From contig NZ_FRCN01000005.1 of NCBI RefSeq assembly GCF_900142925.1, positions 430,530-494,529 of the forward strand: a DNA stretch of 64,000 nucleotides, in the 5' to 3' direction. The first letter of the stretch is position 1, and every line of letters starts with the position of its first letter. This DNA is from Chitinophaga sp. CF418. Lineage in GTDB: Bacteria > Bacteroidota > Bacteroidia > Chitinophagales > Chitinophagaceae. The notes beneath the pieces were generated by a model, which saw nothing but the letters and a program-made list of their open reading frames with translations, searched no databases and was not told the origin of the DNA. The position numbers and the translations under genes were made by a program. Below are positions 46,501-53,790 of the stretch, in pieces.

Positions 46501-46740
46501 GGGGCCACCTACACGAAGGTTGGGCACAACAAAGCTACCATCCGATTTGGTGACCAATCCTTTATTGATACCGGCATCGGCGAAGGCCACCCTGACGGTT
46601 GCACCGGGCAGGGGCTGTCCTGCCTGATTTTTGACAATACCGCTTAATGTGGCAGTAGTCACCTGGGCTTGGGCATTAATGAGTAGAAAACAGGCAATGA
46701 ATAAGCTTCCTAATAGCTTAGTTAGATTTGGTTGATGCAT
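43516..46740 (-). CDS. Oar-like TonB-dependent outer-membrane receptor
   Basis: The protein has 1074 residues. The signal peptide ends near AQAQ. A carboxypeptidase-regulatory-like domain follows (TATLSGIVKNQAGQPLPGAT to TATGIFLTLGQN), then a plug (QIRQLPTISRSADDYLRITP, FSLDGAVFNNPFGLDAPAPG, TQSGFTGAGINTVTKSGSNK). The ~800-residue barrel ends in WQLQFGVRYIF. It is of the Oar/OmpA-related receptor type and has no SusD partner. Roles in this group include uptake of proteins or peptides and adhesion; the ligand here is unknown. It is a single-gene unit with its own terminator and a long 880-base upstream gap rich in repeats, with no standard promoter found by eye. Confidence 0.9.
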   Translation of the reverse strand: MHQPNLTKLLGSLFIACFLLINAQAQVTTATLSGIVKNQAGQPLPGATVRVAFADAGINKGLVTKSDGSFVVPNLRVGGPYTVTVSFTGFATETATGIFLTLGQNTALDLRLIEQAGKLNEVVIAGRSTIFNDQRTGASTNISSVQIRQLPTISRSADDYLRITPSASPTYNGISFAGRNGQYNNFSLDGAVFNNPFGLDAPAPGGQTNAQPISLDAIDQIQINIAPYDVTQSGFTGAGINTVTKSGSNKFGGTVYAFYRNDAISGDKVDGQKLKVPTLDHFQGGFSLGGAVKKNKLFYFVNFETEQRKDGASAYVARNNDNAGDVTTSRVLESDLKAVSAALAQRYGYVTGPYQDFDLERKNYKWLAKIDWVINSKHNLSFTYNGLDASQEKTAHPNAINRRGPDAITLQFRNSGYKMINKLHSFGLELKSNFNDTYSNKFRAVFTSFRDKRDPFSSPFPVLNITKYNVPYIAVGFEPFSINNRLNQDALQLTDNFNIILPKHTLTIGASYEQFKFGNSFNLTGFGFTVFSGVDINTFLTNVAAGTYDANVTYAKNRAAADQWLWYYLTVGQLSAYLQDEFSVTDRFKVTYGVRFDKALYFTDKASYSSPNVNQDGTFAGTFTTGSPTVPNTDNLKLFDENGNPVKNGPGQEIDNTRMPSGKVLVSPRIGFNWDIRGDKTLQLRGGTGLFTGRFPFVWLGNAIGNPFTGFYDVTAHNFKWPQIWRSNIGLDYKLPTGTILSGDIAYSKDINAMMVRDYGLGTPTGMLNSGTGDNRAIYQAADKGNTGTYVFTNVKVGYSFNGTFQAQQTFGKGYFLMLGYNYLVAKDASSISAEISSDAFDRNPVLGNANKAVNSHSLYGNTHRITFAGIKKFEYGKGNYATTISFFSNWTSGNRFSYVYGGDLNSDGSAANDLMYVPTAGEIRNMNFAPLLDADGNTQNAAAQGAALEAFINQDKYLSKHRGQFTKKYAGTTPWFSQIDMRVLQDFNFRGKEKTSTIQVSLDVVNLGNMISSKWGLRKYASTTGYYQPVGFAGKDGAGKAIYQFDPSQKETFTTSPDLISRWQLQFGVRYIF

Positions 46741-47210
46741 CTTGGTATAAATTGGGTAAGTAATTGCTACAATCTCTGAATGTAAAAAGCATCCCTATCA
46801 TCCCCAACAACACTATACAATTTACTCAAAATTTTGCGTAATTCATGGGGTGAAGCTGCAAAAATTTCAATTGAGAGGGTTTAAAAGTGACACATGTAAG
46901 TAAATTTAAAGTGTAAAGTACAGGGTTATGGAGCAGAAAGTGTAGGAAGGGGTTTATGCTTGTATCTCAAACGAATCTCTAACGAACAAGGATCAGTTTC
47001 CCTATATACAGGCGCTCTAGTCCTGCATTATAATAGCTTTTGTATAGCGTTGGCTATAGAACAGTGCCTATAATGCTATAGTAGAGTGCCTATAGGCTAT
47101 AGGCTCCAACGGATCTCACGTATAGATCAAGCGAATACAGACCCCTGATTACAAAAACCCAGGCTATGAACATGTAACCGCCGCAGACCTGATACATAGG
47201 GGGCGTATAT

Positions 47211-47292
47211 AGCCTGGGGTTGAAACCCGCTGCAAACACGTGTCCCGGGGTTGAAACCCCGGGCTACAAACACGGGGACTCCTGACGGAGTC
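47211..47292. repeat. REP-like palindromic element, compound copy
   Basis: GGGGTTGAAACCC (47216-47228), GCTGCAAACACG (47229-47240), the 20-base palindrome-like block 47244-47263 (CCCGGGG arm, TTGAAA centre, CCCCGGG arm), GCTACAAACACG (47263-47274) and hairpin GACTCC-TGAC-GGAGTC (47277-47292). The core and hairpin order match the element at 15974-16006, so this is one family of dispersed repeats. Confidence 0.7.
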
Positions 47293-47450
47293 TTTATCAT
47301 TAATAATGGCTCAAAACAGGCCGATTTCGGACACAAACGATCCAATGAGGACTGGTTTGTTATCTGGAAATGCAACGGCCTATATCAGGCTTAAAATGCC
47401 ATTTCCAGGCATTCCGGGAATTATCTACGTACAAGCTTCGCTTTAACCTC

Positions 47451-47526
47451 GTTTCTCCTATGTCTAACTTACGTTCATCTTACGTTCATGAACCTAGGAT
47501 GAACGTAAGATAGACATAGGAGAAAC
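47451..47526. repeat. 29-bp inverted repeat with 18-base loop
   Basis: The left arm (47451-47479, starting GTTTCTCCTATG) and right arm (47498-47526, ending CATAGGAGAAAC) are reverse complements with a single mismatch. The loop repeats TTACGTTCAT from the arm and contains the palindrome GTTCATGAAC. It lies about 95 bases past the end of the GH127 gene. The remainder of the 46741-47620 gap has only short direct repeats (GTGCCTATA twice near 47070-47090). Confidence 0.85.
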
Positions 47527-47620
47527 ATTGTTAAGACCTTGTCTAAACGAAAGTAATACGGGAAGTCCAGGCAGTTACCCGGCATTATATTTCAATTTTT
47601 AAAACCTAAAAATCAATCAT

Positions 47621-49720
47621 TTACCTGCTTACAGGCAGCCATACACTCATATCGCTGCTGCCCCGGTTGGCCCAGGCATAGTAAGGAATCAATCTGACCT
47701 TAACAGGTTTTGAGAGGGCGTTCAGAGGCCTGTAAAGGGTATTGCTCCAATTGGTGTGCTGCAACAACCTGGCCTCTCCTTCCAGGGCCACTATATGACC
47801 GTTTGCCAGTTGCATAGGCCGTGATTGCAGGCTGATATTAGCTGGAATGATAATATCTGTTAATGCCTGATCCTGCGGCAGGTCCGTTGATTCTATACAG
47901 TAGACCAGGGGACCGCGTTTCACCGCTACCTGGTTACGGGTTTCTTCGACCAGTGGGTTTGATTCTACCAATGTGGCAGGCATGTCGAGGGTGAGGGAGA
48001 TCCTGTCCCCTGCTTTCCAACGGCGTTTTACTTTAAGATAAGTTCCTGCAACGGGTATTTCCGTTACCGGCCTGCCATTCACTGTCACAGTTGCCTGCCG
48101 GCACCAGCCGGGAATGCGTAGCAAGAGCGCCAGGTCTCTGGCGGGTACCTCCTGTAACGTGATGCTAATATTTCCGTCCCAGGGATAATCTGTCTGCTGT
48201 TCCAGCTTTATTACGGCGCCGTCGTTCAGTTTTGTGCGGAGAGTATTACCTGCGTACATGTCAACATAAATTCCCTCGTCATTTATACTGTACATGTAGT
48301 TGCTGACTTCAGCGATAGTGCGCACTGTGTTCGGCGGGCAACAGTTAGATAATGCGATATAAGGTTGCCTTCCACCGGTCCAGCGCAGTTGGTAAGGATA
48401 GTTGCGCGACGCGGCCAGCGGATTGGTATAAAAGAATTTACTGCCGTCCATACTGACGCCGCTCAGGATGCTATTGTACAGGGCCAATTCCACGATATCT
48501 GCATAACGTGCATCACCGGTTAGCTCCAGCATTCTGCGGTTCCATAGGAGGTTGCCGATATTGGCACAGGTTTCATTATGTGCTGACAGATTAGGCAACT
48601 GGTAATTCTTTCCGTATGCCTGGTGAACCTTCTGTACGGTATCAGGATTGTAGGAGATGCCATCTACGGATACACCATCATACAAAGCACCACATCCACC
48701 GGTGATGTACATCTTTTTGTTTATGACATCATCCCACATGATGTTCAATGTGTGTAAGAGGGAGGTATCGCCGGTTTCAGCATACACATCTGCTACGCCG
48801 GCAAACAGGTAGTTTGCTCTCACTGCATGCCCCACTACCCTCTTCATATCGCGGAACGGTACTCTGTCGGAGTTGTCATCCGTACCTTCCGTCATGCCCC
48901 TGATGTCGATCAGTTTTTTAGCAAGGGACAGGTACTTCTTGTCTCCGGTAGTTCTGTACAGTTCAATAATGCCCATATAATGCGAAGGACAAATGGCATT
49001 ACGCGCCTGCTCCGGTGTGGCGGTATTATAAAATCCGATCAGGAAATCCGTAGCCTGTTTTGCTACTTCCAGCAAAGCCGTTTTACCGGTGGCCCTGTAA
49101 TGTACACAGGCAGCTGTCATCAGGTGGCCGAAGTTATATGCTTCGAAGCTTAGCTTGTCGTCAAATATCTTTTGTCTGCCGGTTTGTCTTTGTTCAATGA
49201 TGGATTTGGTGTACACGTAACCGTCCTTCCGCTGCGCCTTTGCGATGACAGCGATTGCCTCGTCCATCATACGATCCAGGGCGGTGTCTTTGGTTACCGC
49301 ATATAATCCGGCAACTGCTTCCAGCGTCTTGTAAAAATCACCATCGTGAAAGGAAGGGCCTTTGAAAGAACCGGTATCAAGTCCGGCAGCTATTTCAAAA
49401 TTCTTGAACGAATGACAAAGCTCCGCGTCATGATAAGTGTTCCATAAGTGAGGTACCATGGTGTTCTTACATACCTCAAAGCGTTCTGCCCAGAATCCTT
49501 TTGTAAACTGTACACTTCCCATATCTACACTGTGCAGGCGGGCATATGGGCTGGAGCTTGTATTGAGCAGTCCTTTCTGTGCGGAAGCGTTTATGGCTAT
49601 AATGAGGAAGCCTACAATCAACAATATGTTTTTAAGTCTTTGCAGACCTTTCTTTGGAGAAGCATCGATGGCCAGAATGAAGAAACCGGCCATCAGGAGT
49701 ATGTTTTTAAGTCTCTGCAT
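47621..49720 (-). CDS. GH127/GH146-type beta-L-arabinofuranosidase
   Basis: The protein has 699 residues from the ATG at 49720 (a GTG precedes it). The family (formerly DUF1680) removes beta-L-arabinofuranose from plant glycans. It shows the catalytic zinc/thiolate set HNETCANIG (Glu and Cys) and SNCCPPN (Cys pair), and toroid motifs FKNFEIAAGLDTGSF and DGDFYKTLEAVAGLYAVTKD. The N-terminus is odd: residues 1-25 and 26-50 are tandem near-copies of one signal peptide (MQRLKNILL... then LQRLKNILL...), ending SAQKG. It is the last gene of the pectin-type operon, 7 bases after GH78. Confidence 0.9.
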   Translation of the reverse strand: MQRLKNILLMAGFFILAIDASPKKGLQRLKNILLIVGFLIIAINASAQKGLLNTSSSPYARLHSVDMGSVQFTKGFWAERFEVCKNTMVPHLWNTYHDAELCHSFKNFEIAAGLDTGSFKGPSFHDGDFYKTLEAVAGLYAVTKDTALDRMMDEAIAVIAKAQRKDGYVYTKSIIEQRQTGRQKIFDDKLSFEAYNFGHLMTAACVHYRATGKTALLEVAKQATDFLIGFYNTATPEQARNAICPSHYMGIIELYRTTGDKKYLSLAKKLIDIRGMTEGTDDNSDRVPFRDMKRVVGHAVRANYLFAGVADVYAETGDTSLLHTLNIMWDDVINKKMYITGGCGALYDGVSVDGISYNPDTVQKVHQAYGKNYQLPNLSAHNETCANIGNLLWNRRMLELTGDARYADIVELALYNSILSGVSMDGSKFFYTNPLAASRNYPYQLRWTGGRQPYIALSNCCPPNTVRTIAEVSNYMYSINDEGIYVDMYAGNTLRTKLNDGAVIKLEQQTDYPWDGNISITLQEVPARDLALLLRIPGWCRQATVTVNGRPVTEIPVAGTYLKVKRRWKAGDRISLTLDMPATLVESNPLVEETRNQVAVKRGPLVYCIESTDLPQDQALTDIIIPANISLQSRPMQLANGHIVALEGEARLLQHTNWSNTLYRPLNALSKPVKVRLIPYYAWANRGSSDMSVWLPVSR

Positions 49721-49727
49721 CACTTTA

Positions 49728-51908
49728 CTATTTAAGCGCCTGATAATTGATAACGTAATTCTTTCCTGCCTGCAGGGTCATCTCATACCAATCTCCTCCT
49801 TTGCTTTCTATTCCAGCAGATTTACAAACCGGCTTTACCTGGCTGCGAAAGCGTAATGTGCCTATACCTTCCGCAGTTGTAATATTCATTTCCTGCGTGC
49901 TGCAACGGATGGAGATGTTTCCTTTAGGAGTTGGTACACGGCCTTCCATCCATTCCAAACCACCTAATACAGGCTGGATGATATATGTAGCGTAGCCGGG
50001 AGCCGTAGGTTTAACGCCCAGGTAATATTTTCCCAGGAGGTAAATAGGGCTGGCGCCCCAGGCATGGCAAAGGCTTTTACCGAATTCCCTTCCATACATG
50101 GCATAGTGTTCAGCACCTTTCTTTGCAGGATTGTATTCTTCCCAGAAGCTGGTTGCGCCAAGTTTTAACATCCCACCCCAGTAGTCTTTCATTTCCTTCA
50201 GTACATATGGCTGTTCACCCATGGCGCACAATGCTTCCAGTTCATAGAAGCGCATATAAGGTGTGGTGATATGCTGGATATTGTCATTCAGCAACACTGA
50301 CTTCTTCACGGCATCTTTCTGTTGTTGGTTGAAGTAGTCATAAAAGATGGCAAACATGTTCGCGTAGCGGGTTACATTTTCTGTCTGCTTCCCTTCTACC
50401 CTGCTGTGTACAAGCGCCTGTTTGGTTTCGTTCCAGTAGAAATCAAAGAGTTTCTTCTTCAATTCCGAGGCGTATTGCTTGTATTTAGCGGCATCTGCCT
50501 TCTCATTGGCAATGTCTGCACACAAGGCCATTGTTTCCAGGCTGCGGCAAAGCAATAGTTGCTCAATGCTTACAGCGCCTTTTTTGCTGAGCCCTTCTGC
50601 CCAGTCAATGAATATCCAGTCGCCCGGCATACCCCCCATTAGCCCCTCCTTATTTCTCCTGCCAAGGCAGTATTCCATCATTGTCTGCATACGCGGGTAG
50701 AACTGCCTGATGAAGGTCTGGTCGCCAGTGTAGAGGTAGTAATCGTAAATGCCCAGGAACCAGTAAAAGGTATAGTCCATGATGGTATTGATATGGCTTG
50801 TCACCGGATCTTTCCCCCTCAATGCCAGCATTGTTCTGGATACTGTGTTGCTGTCGAAAAACAGGTAGTAGTTCATCAGGTAACTCTGGTAAGCATCGCC
50901 ACTCCAGACCCAGCGGTCACGTTTGATACCGTCTATAAAGAATTCTCTTGTATTCAGATGGAAAGTATACTTCGCTACGTCATATATTCTGTTGACCTCT
51001 TCATCAGAACAGCGGAAACTGCCTTTCTCCTTTACATCTGCATGTTCGTATAGCATAGATACTGAGTCTACCTGTATGCTGCCGTCTGTTACCATGTTCA
51101 CGTAGCGGAATGCTTTAGACAGGGGCATAATAGAATCTTTCTTCACCCCTTGTTGAAAAGAAAGCCTGTCCAGGGTGATAGCGCCCTTTTCGCTTAGGGC
51201 TTCTTCTTTGCTTTCGCCATAGTACAGCGTAATGTTACCATTACCTTTTATACCGTGCAGACGAATGAAGCCAAAAGTTTCTTTACCGAAATCAATCAGT
51301 GTAGCAGTATTATTCTTTGCCACGCTGACAGCGCTTAGTGGTGTAACTGGTAGTTTGCAGACTGAGGGAGGATTGGCTACATCATCAAAATTCCAGCTAC
51401 CGGCATTGAGCCATTTGGTAGCGGAGATATCAGAAGTTTTACCACTTTCATCTATCCATTCTTTATCTTCATAAGTCACCAGCCAGCTGGCATCAGAGAA
51501 AACCGTTTCCCCTGCAACATAGACAGCTGGCACACTTGCCTGGTTGAAGACTTTTATATTGATCCGGTGCTTACCGGCAGGTACGGTTATTTTAGCCGGC
51601 ATTCCTTCCAGGGGCTGACCATCTACTTTCACGTTATAAATCCCTTCAGTATAAATGCCTACTTCTTCAGGAGATGTCAGTGCAAAGTCTTTATGAAAAT
51701 CTATTAACGGATAATGGCTATCAAACTTCCAGAAGACAGGAAAGAATGTGCCTCTGTCTGTACGGCGGTTCTGCATCTGATTACTCAGCCAGATCTCAAA
51801 ATCGCCGGGATACCAGATCCAGGTAGGTTTTGATTGAGCCAGTGTATACTGGTACAGAGAGAGCAAAACAATCAGCAGTGAGCAAACTTTTAAAGCAATG
51901 TTTTTCAT
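49728..51908 (-). CDS. GH78-like alpha-L-rhamnosidase
   Basis: The protein has 726 residues with a signal peptide (LLSLYQYTLAQ). Beta-sandwich domains (~25-290) lead into an (alpha/alpha)6 barrel. The GH78 landmarks are present: DGIKRDRWVWSGD (general acid Asp/Arg region, ~325-337), GDWIFIDWAEG and TSFWEEYNP (catalytic-base Glu region), then a C-terminal beta-domain. It should remove terminal alpha-L-rhamnose from rhamnogalacturonan or related glycans in the periplasm. Its ATG overlaps the stop of the ruined beta-helix gene (ATGA), and GH127 follows within 10 bases. At 726 residues it is on the short side for GH78. Confidence 0.88.
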   Translation of the reverse strand: MKNIALKVCSLLIVLLSLYQYTLAQSKPTWIWYPGDFEIWLSNQMQNRRTDRGTFFPVFWKFDSHYPLIDFHKDFALTSPEEVGIYTEGIYNVKVDGQPLEGMPAKITVPAGKHRINIKVFNQASVPAVYVAGETVFSDASWLVTYEDKEWIDESGKTSDISATKWLNAGSWNFDDVANPPSVCKLPVTPLSAVSVAKNNTATLIDFGKETFGFIRLHGIKGNGNITLYYGESKEEALSEKGAITLDRLSFQQGVKKDSIMPLSKAFRYVNMVTDGSIQVDSVSMLYEHADVKEKGSFRCSDEEVNRIYDVAKYTFHLNTREFFIDGIKRDRWVWSGDAYQSYLMNYYLFFDSNTVSRTMLALRGKDPVTSHINTIMDYTFYWFLGIYDYYLYTGDQTFIRQFYPRMQTMMEYCLGRRNKEGLMGGMPGDWIFIDWAEGLSKKGAVSIEQLLLCRSLETMALCADIANEKADAAKYKQYASELKKKLFDFYWNETKQALVHSRVEGKQTENVTRYANMFAIFYDYFNQQQKDAVKKSVLLNDNIQHITTPYMRFYELEALCAMGEQPYVLKEMKDYWGGMLKLGATSFWEEYNPAKKGAEHYAMYGREFGKSLCHAWGASPIYLLGKYYLGVKPTAPGYATYIIQPVLGGLEWMEGRVPTPKGNISIRCSTQEMNITTAEGIGTLRFRSQVKPVCKSAGIESKGGDWYEMTLQAGKNYVINYQALK

Positions 51909-52338
51909 GATCCGTTTCCGTTATATTGATTGATAGGTTGAGACTGATGTGCTGGAGCTTTTTCTAACAAGAGATATTTGTAAGGTGCTTGCAGACCGGC
52001 GGCCTGTTTGATGCTATCAGCTACCTGCGGACCGTTATTCTGCCAGATATTATCTAGGACTTTCAGCTGTACCTGCATCTTCCGGACGAATGAATATAGG
52101 TTCATAGAGAATATATGTACCCCCTTTGATGATGATATGAATACCACCTTTAACAGCAGGATTTATTTAGCCTTCTCCATTCCCTCGCCTGCCTCATCGC
52201 AGCGGCCAGCGTGGCCTTTGGCTGAGCAGTGGTACCGGCATTCAGATCATTCCCCGAAGGGGCCACATAGATATCTCCGGCATATGTATACTGCAGACAT
52301 AAACAGATATATCCGGTCATCCATAACACCTTCCTCAT
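51905..52338 (-). pseudogene. remnant of a right-handed beta-helix (pectate-lyase-like) protein
   Basis: From the ATG at 52338 the frame encodes a signal peptide and the typical opening DIYVAPSGNDLNAGTTAQPK, then runs to a stop in an A-rich spot near 52161-52170. One extra A there shifts the frame: the next frame continues exactly where the family would (NPAVKGGIHIIIKGGTYIL, YEPIFIRPEDAGTAESP). After AESPR the middle of the gene is missing, and a third stretch (DNIWQNNGPQVADSIKQAAG) matches the usual C-terminus. A ~600-residue gene has therefore been cut to ~430 bases by an internal deletion plus a frameshift. Both end overlaps (ATGA with esterase and with GH78) survive. Confidence 0.85.
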
Positions 52339-53729
52339 TCGGCACTCTTTATGGCAGTTTTCCAAACCTGTTCCAGCTGTGTGAAGCCGTGAATAGCATG
52401 GGCAGGCAGCTGTTCTCCCTTTTCGCCGAATACATACAGGGCAGGTGCGTTTTCAATGATAATCTTTGATTCATCAGCAGCACTGATGTTCAGGTTAAGA
52501 TACTTTGCCATGAAGTCATAGACAGCCTGCCGTTTGTTAATGCCGAAGTCATGGCTTTCTGCAGGCAGGTGTACGTTGCTGACCTTATCTTTCTGGTTAT
52601 AGTATGAATATACTTTCTGTAGATAGGGAAGATCATGTTCCGGCATTTTATCTGTCCAGTCGCCACCATCACTAACAAGTAATTGTGGATGAGGAGCGGC
52701 CAGGGCGGCTATTTCTACGTTATCGGTCCTGTTACCACAAGCGTGGATAGGCATACCACTTTCACAGGGACAGCCGCCATAGAAATAAGAGCTGATAGCC
52801 ACTACAGGAGCGCTGACCTTAATACGGTCGTCGATCGCGGCCATCAATACCGTATGACTGCCTCCTCCGGAACCGCCTGTAATCCCTACTCTTGCAGTAT
52901 CTGCGTCTTTGAGTGATAAGAGGTAATCGAGGATGCGGATTGCACCCAGGGCCTGTATTGTCATAGCAAGACTTCTGCGGTGATCTGCTTCTTCGAATTG
53001 TAACAGCGATTCCCCCCAGGCAAACAGGTCATAACTGAAGGCCATAGCGCCCATACGGGCCAATGTTGCACAGCGGTATTGACAATCGGGTCGGTAACGT
53101 TGCAGTTGCCAGTGTCCGTCAGGATTGAGGATGACCGGGATCCTGCCTTTGTATTTTGCAGGCTTGTATAAAGAGCCGTTGATGTATAGTCCGGGAAGTA
53201 TCTCAATAGCAATGTTCCTGACAGTATACCCATCAAACTTTCTTTCTTCAGTAATGATTGGTTTGGACGCAGGAGCAGCAGGCAGGTGATCCAGTTGCAG
53301 GGCTTCCCGCAGGCAAGGTTTTAGTTGGGCCTTACGTTGCTCCCATTCCTGCAGGTTGCTATACTGTGCGGCAATACGGTCCAGTTCAGCCCAGCCATCT
53401 GCTACCTGCCAGCGATAATATTCATATTCACCCAGCTTATACGTGTCTTTATCTTTCCTTACTTTCAGATCGAGCGGAGTCAGGATGTTATCCAATGTGG
53501 CTTCCAGGGTGGGCCTGTAGCGCCAGTCCGCATAGGCGACATATTTACCGGCTACCTGTTTGTCGGTATATTTTATACGGATGTTATACCGCTTTTCAAC
53601 ATCTTCCAATACTGTTTTCAGCGGACGTTTATAAGCGCTGTCGGATGTTTGCTGTGCATACAGGCTTAGGGTATTCAATAGTAGCAGGCACCCCAATAAG
53701 GGAACGGGGAATCGGGTCGTTCTTTTCAT
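52335..53729 (-). CDS. secreted alpha/beta-hydrolase esterase with N-terminal STN-like domain
   Basis: The protein has 464 residues with a signal peptide ending LYAQQ. Residues ~30-100 look like an STN/DUF4974 module (YKRPLKTVLEDVEKRYNIRI, TLEATLDNILTPLDLKVRKD). The hydrolase follows, with the nucleophile elbow GITGGSGGGSH (Ser, ~295), a late Asp (LLVSDGGDWTD) and catalytic His in PAESHDFGIN. It resembles acetyl-xylan-esterase or dienelactone-hydrolase-type CAZy-associated enzymes, so deacetylation of pectin or hemicellulose is likely. Its last bases overlap the next (ruined) gene as ATGA. It sits 61 bases after GH2. The unusual STN fusion may tether it to another envelope protein. Confidence 0.85.
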   Translation of the reverse strand: MKRTTRFPVPLLGCLLLLNTLSLYAQQTSDSAYKRPLKTVLEDVEKRYNIRIKYTDKQVAGKYVAYADWRYRPTLEATLDNILTPLDLKVRKDKDTYKLGEYEYYRWQVADGWAELDRIAAQYSNLQEWEQRKAQLKPCLREALQLDHLPAAPASKPIITEERKFDGYTVRNIAIEILPGLYINGSLYKPAKYKGRIPVILNPDGHWQLQRYRPDCQYRCATLARMGAMAFSYDLFAWGESLLQFEEADHRRSLAMTIQALGAIRILDYLLSLKDADTARVGITGGSGGGSHTVLMAAIDDRIKVSAPVVAISSYFYGGCPCESGMPIHACGNRTDNVEIAALAAPHPQLLVSDGGDWTDKMPEHDLPYLQKVYSYYNQKDKVSNVHLPAESHDFGINKRQAVYDFMAKYLNLNISAADESKIIIENAPALYVFGEKGEQLPAHAIHGFTQLEQVWKTAIKSAE

Positions 53730-53790
53730 AACATGGCATTAAACAGGCGGGAATCTAGCGCAAAATCACAGGTTGATCATCCTATGCTGT

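Noticed and set aside
47127..47375. Minus-strand 82-codon open frame in the 46.7-47.6 kb gap
   Set aside because: It is made largely of the REP-like palindromes, whose repeats explain the open frame.
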